A stretch of DNA of 64,000 nucleotides from UTCFX2 sp963827155 (lineage in GTDB: Bacteria; Chloroflexota; Anaerolineae; Anaerolineales; UBA4823): positions 3,616,686 to 3,680,685 of the forward strand of contig CAWGZV010000002.1 of NCBI GenBank assembly GCA_963827155.1. The letters run 5' to 3'. Of this stretch, positions 45,423-54,938 are shown piece after piece. Below the pieces are notes generated by a model that saw only the letters and a list, made by a program, of their open reading frames with translations, had not been told where the DNA came from and searched no databases. Numbering within the stretch: the first letter of the stretch is position 1; the number at the start of each line of letters is the position of its first letter. A program made the translations under genes and the position numbers.

Positions 45423-45698
45423 TTATGCCAGGTCTGTCCCGAACGCAGTCGAGTTGTCGAATTTCACACGCGCGACCGAGAGCAGGGGCATTCCCAAATC
45501 CCTAACTTTTTTGAGCAATCCATACAATGCCGCCTGATCGGATACCGTGCCGGTTAAAAGCGATTCGCCGTTGTCTTCCAATTTGATGGTAAAGCCCTCA
45601 AACCAGCCTGTCCAATGGGGACTTAGATGACCCTTGATCCGTATTTCATAGCTCAGAGGTTGGTCCGGATCACTTTTTTGGATGAGTTCGTTTGACAT
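45423..45698 (-). CDS. Small conserved protein (YEIRIKGHLSPHW type), paralogue of 3342-3581
   Basis: The 91-residue protein has LSYEIRIKGHLSPHWTGWF, ESLLTGTVSDQAALYGLL and KKVRDLGMPLLSVARV, matching the protein at 3342-3581 block for block. The last residues (DNSTAFGTDLA) are encoded by a copy of the CCTGTCCCGAAC-AGTCGAG dispersed repeat, so the tail is probably an acquired extension. The gene lies immediately downstream of the intact MalT-type regulator. Confidence 0.75.
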   Translation of the reverse strand: MSNELIQKSDPDQPLSYEIRIKGHLSPHWTGWFEGFTIKLEDNGESLLTGTVSDQAALYGLLKKVRDLGMPLLSVARVKFDNSTAFGTDLA

Positions 45699-45936
45699 AA
45701 TCCTGCACCTGAAGCGGAGGGCTAAAACAATCTATGCCGCTTTCTAATATAGATATAGTTTACCCAACATATAGTATTAATGGATAGACACTTAAGTGTT
45801 GTCTGGAGGTGTTGTTTTTTTTAGGTACCGAGAGGAAAGAAGATCTAAAGCCGTGGCTTAAGACAGTGCTGACTAAACCCCCTTATGTGTGCATGCAGTC
45901 TATGAGACCAAGTGATTTGGCAAATTAAAGTTTTGT

Positions 45937-48567
45937 TTACAGCAGATCCAACTCACGGGCGCGTGCTGCCGCTTCGGTGCGACTTTGGACTTGGAGTTTG
46001 TCAAAGATTTTCCGATTGTGCCCTTTAACAGTATTCAAGGCGAGGAAAAGCCGCTTGCTTATCTCACCATTCGAAAGTCCCAGGGCGATGAGTCGGAGTA
46101 CTTCTAACTCGCGTGGGCTGAGTGGTTCACCAAGGGTCTGGGTAACGGGTAGATTAGGCTTGTCTTCGCGTTTCTGCTCCTCAGCTTTAAATGCTGCCAG
46201 CAGCTTGCCTGTATACTCCGGCATAATTCCATGAACAGCCGCTTCGGACAATAGCTGTGCCATCGGGAAACCTTCGTCGACAAAGATCCGGATAAAGCCG
46301 CCCGGCTCTGCCAGCGCCAGCACGTCACCCAGCACTTGCACAGCTTTTTGCTTTTCCCCATGGGCATGGAAAGAAATCGACTGAAGAATCAGTATCTTCA
46401 GGAGTTCATCCATCAAACCCTTTTTCTCTACCTGCTGGCGTAATGGTTCCAGCACCCCCAATGCTGTGGCTGGGGCTCCCTCGGCCAGATGTACCCGGGC
46501 CAGGCTGATGGGGAGTTCGTGCTTCTCTGCCAGATACGCGGCTGCCGTCAGATTTCCCTGGGTGAGCAGCGTAACCACCTGTGCGGCAGCAACCTCAGGC
46601 ATCTTAAACATGAAGTTTTGCCGATGCACGAACTTTTCAGCCTCATCCAATGCAACGTACGCTCCGGATGCATCTCTCTGTGCCAGCCTAAGGCGGGCAA
46701 GAAACACTCCATACGAAGCGGTGGTGCTGACGCTTTCCATCTGCCGCGTCAGTTGAACACATTGCTGCCCATGCCGTTGGGCGGCATCCAGGTCATTCCA
46801 TTCGTAGTAAATCCGGGCCAAACCGAGATACGCTTCACTGGCCATCCGTTGCGGCGGATCACCAGCCAATATCAGTACGCCTCTGTAGGTTTCTGCCGCC
46901 AGAGACAGCTGATTGTCTGCTTCCTGTAATTGACCGAGATTTATTGTAGCCGCTGTGGTGTAGATCGAGTCCCCACACGACTTACCGATAGCGATAACTT
47001 CGTTATAGGCCTGGCAGGCCGCGACCCGGTTTCCCTGAAGCTGATAAGCATACCCAAGCGTCCAGGTAGTGGCAGTGCGAACAGGCAAGTTATCGGGGTG
47101 CAGATGCTCCAGGGCTCGGCGCGACTGGTTAATGATCGTTTCTACATCTTGCTGAATGACTGCCAACGTAGCCCGCATGGAGGCAATCCTGCCTACCAGG
47201 TCTCTGGTTCTAGCGTCTGGCTCGATATCCTTCAGCATGCCCTCTAAGGCGTTTTCCGCCGATTGTAGCTTTTGTTCGACGGCGGTATGTTGCCCCCCAA
47301 GCAGTAACGTCGAGGCGTACGTCACCCACAACGAGGGTCTGGCATCCAATGTTGCCTTAGGCAGAGACTTTAGCCAGTTTAATACAGGCGCCCCGGCGCC
47401 ACGAAATTGCAGGGGCATCCCCTCTCCCTCAATCAGGTGCTCGGCGCGTTCGATATCATTGGCGGCAGCCGCATGTTGAAAAGCTTCAATCTCCAGACCA
47501 TTGTGCTCGTACCACTCGCTCGCCCGTTGATGCAAAGTAGGAATTTTATCGGGCTGCTCCTCCATCAAGTATGCTTGGAGAACGTCTGCAAAAAGTTGGT
47601 GGTAGCGAAACCAATGGCGCTTTTCATCAAGCGGAGAGACAAAAAGGTGGCTTCTCTCCAGGGTCTCCAACAGCACACTGCCTCCCTCATGGTCGGTGAC
47701 GGCATCGCACAGCGGGCCGCTCAACCATTCGAGAATCGAGGTCTGGAGTAAGAAGCCGCGGACCTTTTCGGACTGACGCTGCAAGACCTCTTCAACCAGA
47801 TAGTCCACGATGTACCGGTCGTCTCCAGAGAAAGCCTTAATAAACTCGTGAATATCCTCTCGCCCCCGCATCGATAGTGAAGCCAGCTGGAGGCCCGCTA
47901 TCCAGCCTTCTGTTCGGGTCTCAAGTGAGCCAACTTCCTCGGCCGAGAGGTTCAGTCCCATCACCTGGTTAAGAAATGCTGCCGCTTCGTGGGGAGTAAA
48001 GCGGAGGTCGGCGGCGCGCAGCTCGGTCAGTTGGTCCCGGGCGCGTAACCGCGCCAGCGGTAGATTTGGATCCTCACGGGTGGTGATGATCAGGTGCATC
48101 TGGGGTGGCAGATGCTCGAGCAGAAAGGTGAGAGCCTTGTTTACCGTTTTTGATTCAATAAAGTGGTAATCGTCCAGGACAAGTGCGAAGCTGTCCGGGA
48201 ATGCGGCAATCTCATTGAGCAAGATAGTCAGGATCTCTTCACTAGGCGGAAGCAAAGGAGTTCCCATAAGTGCCAGGGCATTCTTGCCGATCTCTGCATC
48301 TAACATTTGTAGAGCAGCAATAAAGTATGCCCAAAAACGCACAGGGTCATTATCCCCATCGTCTAAGGAGATCCAGGTGACTCTGCGCTGGCTCTGCGGG
48401 ATCCATTCGCTCAGCATAGTCGTTTTCCCGTAACCCGCCGGGGCAGTGATGAGCGTTATTTTGCGGTGAATGCCCTCATTCAATCGCTCAATCAAACGCG
48501 GACGAGGGACGAGTTCTGGTCGTGTGCGCGGGATATATAGTTTAGTGGCTATAATTGACGTCCCCAT
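45937..48567 (-). CDS. MalT-like LuxR-family ATP-dependent transcriptional regulator
   Basis: The intact 876-residue protein begins MGTSIIATKLYIPRTRPELV. It has Walker A ITAPAGYGKTTMLSEW, Walker B FALVLDDYHFI, a winged-helix/arm region (RADLRFTPHEAAAFL), TPR-like helical repeats over about residues 350-780 and a C-terminal LuxR helix-turn-helix (LSPRELEVLRLIALGLSNGE). Such STAND-type activators are switched on by a ligand bound to the TPR region and by ATP. The target may be the downstream small protein and membrane genes. It is a paralogue of the broken gene at 4579-7305. Confidence 0.9.
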   Translation of the reverse strand: MGTSIIATKLYIPRTRPELVPRPRLIERLNEGIHRKITLITAPAGYGKTTMLSEWIPQSQRRVTWISLDDGDNDPVRFWAYFIAALQMLDAEIGKNALALMGTPLLPPSEEILTILLNEIAAFPDSFALVLDDYHFIESKTVNKALTFLLEHLPPQMHLIITTREDPNLPLARLRARDQLTELRAADLRFTPHEAAAFLNQVMGLNLSAEEVGSLETRTEGWIAGLQLASLSMRGREDIHEFIKAFSGDDRYIVDYLVEEVLQRQSEKVRGFLLQTSILEWLSGPLCDAVTDHEGGSVLLETLERSHLFVSPLDEKRHWFRYHQLFADVLQAYLMEEQPDKIPTLHQRASEWYEHNGLEIEAFQHAAAANDIERAEHLIEGEGMPLQFRGAGAPVLNWLKSLPKATLDARPSLWVTYASTLLLGGQHTAVEQKLQSAENALEGMLKDIEPDARTRDLVGRIASMRATLAVIQQDVETIINQSRRALEHLHPDNLPVRTATTWTLGYAYQLQGNRVAACQAYNEVIAIGKSCGDSIYTTAATINLGQLQEADNQLSLAAETYRGVLILAGDPPQRMASEAYLGLARIYYEWNDLDAAQRHGQQCVQLTRQMESVSTTASYGVFLARLRLAQRDASGAYVALDEAEKFVHRQNFMFKMPEVAAAQVVTLLTQGNLTAAAYLAEKHELPISLARVHLAEGAPATALGVLEPLRQQVEKKGLMDELLKILILQSISFHAHGEKQKAVQVLGDVLALAEPGGFIRIFVDEGFPMAQLLSEAAVHGIMPEYTGKLLAAFKAEEQKREDKPNLPVTQTLGEPLSPRELEVLRLIALGLSNGEISKRLFLALNTVKGHNRKIFDKLQVQSRTEAAARARELDLL

Positions 48568-48708
48568 GGTTCAATTATAAGATATACACTTCCATAATCT
48601 ATTTCAATAATAAGCGCATCGTGTAAGCCAAAATTCCCTTCTCGGTATCTCCCAACCTCTTGAGAAGTGTCGAGGAGTATGGATAATGAATGGCATGGAT
48701 TTTAAAGC

Positions 48709-48738
48709 AAGATCGCCCAGTTTGAACAGAGCGATCTT
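48709..48738. repeat. Dispersed hairpin repeat, copy 4
   Basis: AAGATCGCCCAG and CAGAGCGATCTT arms around TTTGAA. The outer base pair is changed on both sides (GAG to AAG, CTC to CTT), a compensatory change that keeps the stem. It lies about 120 bases downstream of tRNA-Ser. Confidence 0.75.
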
Positions 48739-48860
48739 GGGTGTGGATAGCGTATCTATATGCCCCATACTTAAGCGTAAAATCCCGTTCTCTAACCTCC
48801 GTTTTTCGACAGATCGAGAGCCAGCAGGCTAGTGGTACTTGGCAAAGACCTTACCCTTAG

Positions 48861-48947
48861 CGGAGAGGGTGGGGATTCGAACCCACGGTGGGCAGAACCC
48901 ACAACGGTTTTCGAGACCGTCCCATTCGGCCGCTCTGGCACCTCTCC
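48861..48947 (-). tRNA. tRNA-Ser(CGA)
   Basis: On the minus strand the acceptor strands are GGAGAGG and CCTCTCC. The anticodon stem ACGGT/ACCGT encloses CTCGAAA (anticodon CGA). A long variable arm (GTGGG...CCCAC) marks it as class II tRNA-Ser. The T arm reads GTGGGTTCGAATCCCCAC, one C more than the usual 7-base loop and 5-bp stem. This could be a homopolymer error or a damaged gene. There is no encoded CCA. A relic of the same gene is at 29692-29766. Confidence 0.88.
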
Positions 48948-49061
48948 GATCGAAACCCTATTATAAAATAAGAATTCCCAAAATCCATTCACAACTTTCA
49001 GCCAACCCATATATCCTAACTTCCCCTCAAAAACGCTTCGTGATCTTTGAGATCTTCCCGC

Positions 49062-49137
49062 CCGGACTTCCTGTCCGCCACCGGACTCCCGTCCGCCACC
49101 GGACTTCCTGTCCGCCACCGGAACTTCCTGTCCGCCA
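49062..49137. repeat. Short tandem repeat, four units of 18-20 bases
   Basis: The unit CCGGACTTCCTGTCCGCCA occurs four times with small length changes (18-20 bases). Each unit contains GGAC...GTCC arms. A related single unit lies at about 63560-63575. It fills the gap between tRNA-Ser and the beta-CASP nuclease gene. Confidence 0.75.
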
Positions 49138-49210
49138 CACTTCGTCCGTCATTAAATCTTTCTCCTCTCTCAAAATCTTCGCGTCCTTCGCGCCCTTTGC
49201 GGTTAATTCG

Positions 49211-50639
49211 CTACATCTCCACGACCTCGTGCAGCCTCGGGTGCCAGACCTCCCTCATCCCCGCCTCCCCCAGCTTGCCCATCAGTGCCGTCGCCCCCTT
49301 CTCCTCCCCGTGCACCAGAAAGATCCCTCTCACCGTCCCTTGGGTGTGCAGCGCATATTCCACCAGCATCGATTGTCCCGCGTGCGCCGAATACCCCCCA
49401 ATCGTCGATACCTCCGCCCGCACATCGTAGCTTTCGCCGAAGATATTTACCCGCTTCTCCCGGTCCGCCAGCCGCCTCCCCAACGTGTTCGGCGCCTGCC
49501 AGGAGACGATCAGCACCGTATTGAGCGGGTTCTCGATATTGTTCTTCAGATGATGCAGGATCCGCCCATTCTCCGCCATCCCAGAAGCCGAAATGATAAT
49601 CATCGGGTCCTTCCGGGTGTTCAGCGCCTTCAATTCCTCCACCGAGCGGGTGTACACCAGCTTATCGAACCCCAGCACCGTGCGGTGTTTGTCCGCCGCA
49701 ATGAAAGCCCGGGTCTCTTCATCGAAGCATTCCGGGTGCGCCTTATAGATATCTGACGCATTCACTGCCAGCGGGCTGTCCACGATCACCGGCGTCTGCG
49801 GGATCTCGCCGCCTTCCATCATCAAGTGTAGGTTGTAAACCAGGTCCTGTGTCCTGCCCCACCGCGAATGCCGGGATGATCAGCTTCCCTCGCCGGGCAA
49901 TCGTCCGTTTCACCACCTCCCGCAGCTCGTCGTAAGCCATCTTCGGGTCGTTGTGCAGCTTGTCCCCATAGGTGCACTCCATGATCAGCCAGTCTGCCCT
50001 TTCCGGCAGAATGGGGTCGCGGATCAACGGCAGCCCTCGCCGCCCAATATCCCCTGAAAACCACAACCGCTTTTTGCTTTTGCTGAAACCGCCACTTCCT
50101 GTGGCGCCGCTGCTCTCCTCGATATCCAGCACCACCGCCGCCGACCCCAGGATGTGGCCCGCGTCCACCAGCCTCAGCCTCACTCCGTCTGTGATCTCCA
50201 CCGATTTGTCGTATGGCGTCCCTACAAAATGCGGCGCCACCTCCGCCGCGTCCATCATCGTATAGATCGGCTCGACCGGCTCCAGCCCTTTTCCAGGTTC
50301 TTCCGGCTGACATACTCCGCGTCCAGCTCCTGGATGTGCCCGGAGTCAAGCAGCATGACGTTGTCGAGGGCTGCGGTTGCCGGCGTCGTATAGATCGGTC
50401 CGTGATACCCGCTCTTCACCAGGTTGGGAAGATTCCCGCTGTGGTCGATATGGGCGTGCGAGAGCACCACCGCATCCAGCGTGCGCGGGTCGAATGGAAA
50501 GTTGCGGTTCCGCTCGTACGATCTCCGTCCGCTTCCCCTGGAAAAAACCGCAGTCCAGCAAGATCCGCTTCCCATTCACTTCAACCAGGTGCTGGCTCCC
50601 CGTCACCGTCTGTGCCGCGCCGTGAAAAGTCACCTTCAT
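49211..50639 (-). pseudogene. MBL-fold beta-CASP RNA nuclease (Ysh1/CPSF-like), three frameshifts
   Basis: Four frames in order rebuild a protein of about 470 residues. They read MKVTFHGAAQTVTGSQHLVE, LLDCGFFQGKR, then LDAVVLSHAHIDHSGNLPNL (the HxHxDH motif), VRLRLVDAGHILGSAAVVLD, RLWFSGDIGRRGLPL, MECTYGDKLH, GKLIIPAFAVGQ, VIVDSPLAVNASDIYKAH, MIIISASGMAENGRILHHL and YSAHAGQSMLVEY. These are the metallo-beta-lactamase, beta-CASP and RMMBL parts. Shifts lie near 50520, 50290 and 49835. Family members cut or trim RNA in the cytoplasm. Whether the breaks are real is unknown. Confidence 0.8.
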
Positions 50640-50735
50640 TTCATTCTCCTCCTCGCCTAACCATAAAGGTTAAGGAACTGCGCAGAATTCCTTCAACCAC
50701 ACAATATCCCTGATTCTACCCTTACTTTCTCTTGG

Positions 50736-51512
50736 TGTCATTGCGAGGAACGCAGTGACGAAGCAATCTCAGCCTGTAGGGTGCGTCGGCGACGCACCGT
50801 CTTTTCCTCAACGGGGAAAATTGCATCTGGATTCATATGACAATACCTCCATGACATCTTCCCTAAACTTCTTTAATAAATTCCCTCCCCATGTCATTGC
50901 GAGGAGCGCCTCTCCTCTGTCATTGCGACAAGCGCATTTGCGCCGCGACGCGACGAAGCAATCTCGAGCCTCCACCACCGATTACCCTCTCCTGTCATTG
51001 CGAGGAACGCCTCTCCTCTGTCCTTGCGACAAGCGCATTTGCGCCGCGACGAGACGAAGCAATCTCAGCCTGTAGGGTGCGTCGGCGACGCACCGTCTTT
51101 TCCTCACCCGGGAAAATTGCATCTGGATTCATATGACAATACCTCCATGACATCTTCCCTAAACCTCAGATTCCTCCTCCCCATGTCATTGCGAGGAGCG
51201 CTACTCCCCTGTCATTGCGACAAGCGCATTTGCGCCGCGACGCGACGAAGCAATCTCAGCCTCCACCACCGATTGCCCCCTCCTGTCATTGCGAGGAACG
51301 CCTCCCCCGTCCTTGCGACAAGCACATTTGCGCCGCGACGAGACGAAGCAATCTAAGCCTGTAGGGTGCGTCGGCGACGCACCGTCTTTTCCTCAACGGG
51401 GAAAATTGCATCTGGATTCATATGACAATCCCTCCATGACATCTTCCCTAAACTTATTAATGAATCTCCCTCTCCTCTGTCATTGCGAGGAACGGAGTGA
51501 CGAAGCAATCTC
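50736..51512. repeat. Block of imperfect tandem repeats, period about 290-295 bases
   Basis: A composite unit is repeated about two and a half times. One part is TGTCATTGCGAGGAACGC...GACGAAGCAATCT (copies at 50736, 50892, 50994, 51184, 51285, 51476). The other starts GCCTGTAGGGTGCGTCGGCG, contains a GGTGCGTC/GACGCACC hairpin and ends in CATCTTCCCTAAACT (copies near 50770, 51064, 51354). The TCATTGCGAGGA/GACGAAGCAATCTC element is a known type of dispersed repeat in environmental genomes (from memory). No transposase is present. Confidence 0.85.
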
Positions 51513-51731
51513 GCCACTTTCCCTCTTGTTGCATTACTTGCAACATCCTCATCGTACCTCTCTGCATTGATCTGATCTTTGTGACAATCGGGGGATGGGG
51601 GCGCTGTGGGGAGAGCGCCCATCCCAACCATTATGGCATGTTCTTTTTTAGTATAATGTCAGAATATTCCAGTTCAAAAGGGGGATCTATTGAAATCGAT
51701 CGCAATCCAGCGCTCTGGGAGGGCGCGATCA

Positions 51732-52690
51732 ATGGGACGTGGATTGACAAAAGCTGAACGCCTTCAGCAGATGATCTGGCTTTATCTACAGCGTGGCTAT
51801 ACGGATATTGAAATGGCCGAAAGGCTTGGTGTTGATCGCACTACCGTCTACCGTGACCGCCTGGAGTTGGAAACCGAGCATATCTTTATCCACGAAATTG
51901 ATGGTCGTTACCGGCTGGACCGTATGCAGTATATGCCTAACATTAAAGTCAACCTGCATGAAGCCCTCGCTCTCTACCTCGCTGCCCGCCGCGCTTCTCG
52001 CCAGACCCGCATCGCCCAGCCCCATACCGCTAGCGCCTTAGAAAAGTTAGCCGTTGCTCTCAAACAGCCTATGACGGAGCGTCTTACTCATTCTGCCCTC
52101 CACCATCCTTGCCCAGCAAGCAGATCCACAGCGCATCAATATTCTCGAAGCAGTCACACAGGGTTGGGCCGAAAGCCGCAAAGTTCGTATCTCTTATCGC
52201 GCCCTCCATTCCCCTCGTCCCAACAGCCATCTCCTCCACCCTTACCTTATCGAGCCCTCCCTTTGGACCGATGGTAGCTATCTGATCGCTTACAGCGAAA
52301 CACCCAGGCGCGTGACTACTTTCAAAATCGAGCGGATTGAAGCCGCCGAACTCAAGCTTGAGCGCTTTGATTTGCCCACAGACTTCGACGAGCAAGAGCT
52401 GCTCCGATATGCCTGGGGCATCTGGAGCAGCGAGGGCGAGCCGGAAAACGTCCGTTTGAAGTTCTTCCCTGGTGCAGCCACTCGCCGTCTCCGAGAGAGC
52501 AAATGGCACCCCACCGAAGAAGTAACAGAGCAGGAAGATGGGTCGCTCATCTGGGAAGCCCAGGTTGCCGAATGGCACGAGATGATCCCTTGGGTGCGCG
52601 GCTGGGGGGCAGATGTGGAAGTGCTGTTACCGTTAGAAATGAGAAAAGCTCTCAAAAAGGAAGTGCAGGAATTGGAGAGCCTTTATTCAA
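51732..52690 (+). pseudogene. HTH-WYL transcriptional regulator of the CRISPR locus, one frameshift
   Basis: The N-terminus (MGRGLTKAERLQQMIWLYLQ, then RLGVDRTTVYRDR) is a DeoR-type helix-turn-helix. After a shift near 52100 the other frame gives RKVRISYRALHSPRPNSHLL, PSLWTDGSYLIAYSETPRR, a WYL domain, and a C-terminal helix to about 52690. ATG 51732 has GGGAGG upstream; a TTG at 51690 is also possible. A TATAAT at 51652-51657 could be the promoter. WYL regulators commonly head I-C loci and repress or activate cas genes. No stop separates it from cas3. Confidence 0.78.
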
Positions 52691-54920
52691 TTGGACTGAA
52701 TATTGAACCCGCTAGGATTTATTATGCGCATTCAAAAGAGGGATTGGATCAAAAACACTGGCAAAGACTGAAAGATCACCTTATCAACACTAGCACCCTG
52801 GCACTCCAATTAGGTCGAGATGCGGGCGTCGCTGATCTTGCTTACATTGCTGGTCTATTCCATGATATCGGCAAGTATTCACTGGCATTCCAGGGGAAAT
52901 TGGAGGGGAGTAAACGATTTGTAGATCACTCCACAGCTGGAGCACAGGAGATTATCCAATTATTTCAAGAGACACCGCAAAGTCCACTCGCAGGGCTGCT
53001 CGCATATTGTATTGCCGGACACCATGCAGGATTACCAGATGGTGGCAGTCTCATCGATCTTAGCGAGACAGGGACACTGAAGGCTCGTTTGAAAGCCAAC
53101 CTTGAAGATTTCAGCGCCTACAAAACAGAAACTAAACCGAACTTCAAAATTTCCAGAACTCCTAGCGATCCCGCCGATAAAAACATCCAACCAGAGCTTC
53201 TCGCTGGCATTCATGACGCGCATGATCTTTTCGGCTCTTGTGGACGCTGATTTCCAGGAAACGGAAACCTATGTCAACAAAGGGGAAAAGCCACGCGGTG
53301 GATATGCCAGCATGGAAGAACTTTGCAGAATATTCAATGCCGCTATGAGAAATTCGATAATCCACAGGGTGAAATCAACAGGAAGCGAACGGAAACGTTG
53401 AAAGTCTGCACTGAGAAGGCGCAATCGAAACAAGGCTTCTTTACTCTCACCATTCCCACCGGCGGCGGGAAAACACTGGCTTCGATGGCATTTGCCCTCA
53501 ACCACGCAGCCAGGCACGGCTTGAAGAGGGTGATATATGTCATCCCCTTTACGAGCATTATCGAGCAGAACGCGGCGATCTTCAAGGAATTTCTTGGAGA
53601 CAAGAATGTACTGGAGCACCACTCCAACTTCGATTGGAAGAAAGGCAATAAGCAGGACTCTGCAGAAGCCGATGACGAAACCAAGGATGCACTGGACAAG
53701 TTGAAGCTCGCTGCTGAAAACTGGGATATTCCGATCGTCGTGACAACCAACGTACAGTTCTTCGAATCGCTGTTTGCAAACAAATCATCCCGCTGCCGGA
53801 AACTTCATAACATGGCAAAAAGCGTGATTATTTTTGACGAAGCACAAATGCTGCCGCGTGAATATCTGGATCCCTCCATGCTTGCCGTCAAGGAATTGGT
53901 CACGAACTACGATGTGAGTGCTGTATTTTGCACCGCAACGCAACCCGCATTGGATAGACGCCTGCCCAATGTCAATTTCACTGAGCTTGCCCCTGACCCG
54001 CAGGCCCTGTTCGATTTTTACAAGCGGGTGCGGTTTAACAATATTGGCAAAACACCCGACGCGGAATTGATCGAAAGAATAAAAGCATATCCGCAGGCGC
54101 TGTGCATTGTCAACACACGCAGACATGCCAAAGGCTTGTTTGACGAGCTGAAAGAGGACGAGGGCAGTTTCCACCTTTCCACGCTGATGTGCCCCATCCA
54201 TCGCAAAGCTACCTGCTCTGACAGATGGAAATTAAAAAGGGGAACCTTGCCGTGTGATCTCGACCCAGGTGATGGAAGCAGGCATTGATGTGGATTTCCC
54301 GTTGGCTTCCGCGCACTGGCGGGTTTAGATTCCATCATCCAGGCGGCCGGACGTGTGAACCGTGAAGGAAATCAAGCTATTGGCTAAATGTATGTTTTGA
54401 TCCAGAAACTCGAATATATCAAAAAGTCGCCCAAATTCATCAAACAAGGCGCGGCGGTTGCAGGGAGCATCCTGCGTGAGTTTGCAGATGATATCGCATT
54501 CGATGGCAGGCGATAAACGCATATTTCAATCGGCTTTATATCGTTCAAATGGCAGAGATGCTTTCGACGTCAAAGGATATCTTATCTCACTTTGCTGACG
54601 AAGAAAGTTCGATTTCAAAACAGCTGCCGAAAATTTCAGGATGATTGAAAACAATCACCGTAGCAGTTGTCATCCCTTACAACAATGAAGCGATAAGCTG
54701 ATTGAGAACAGGCAAATACACACCCTACCCATTTAGCCTTCCGGACAGTTCAAACGTACACAGTCAATATTTACGAGAACGAATTCCAAAAGTCAAAGCA
54801 AAGGAGTAATTGAAACGATCGAGACACGTATGCGGTGCTAAGTGACATGAGTTTTATAACGAGAAACAGGGCTAGACCTGCCGAGGATGCGGGCGGCGAC
54901 GCCATATTTTTGATAAATTT
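52672..54920 (+). pseudogene. cas3: cas3 (type I-C helicase-nuclease), multiple frameshifts
   Basis: Joined frames give most of a Cas3 of about 740 residues. The HD nuclease has IYYAHSKEG, LFHDIGKYSLAFQGK and VDHSTAGAQEI. The helicase has LTIPTGGGKTLASMAFALNH (Walker A), SVIIFDEAQMLPREYLDP (DEAQ box), VFCTATQPAL, then STQVMEAGIDVDFP and QAAGRVNREG after a shift. Breaks lie near 53210, 53345, 54225 and 54305. The C-terminal third has several indels between 54385 and 54900. Cas3 unwinds and shreds DNA bound by Cascade. As read it is not functional. Confidence 0.85.
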
Positions 54921-54938
54921 ATAAAGGAGGTTCATTCT

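Noticed and set aside
29692..48947. Integrative element bounded by tRNA-Ser and a partial tRNA copy
   Set aside because: No integrase, relaxase or phage gene lies between them. The similarity extends about 200 bases past the tRNA 3' end on both sides, which fits a duplicated locus rather than a short attachment-site repeat.
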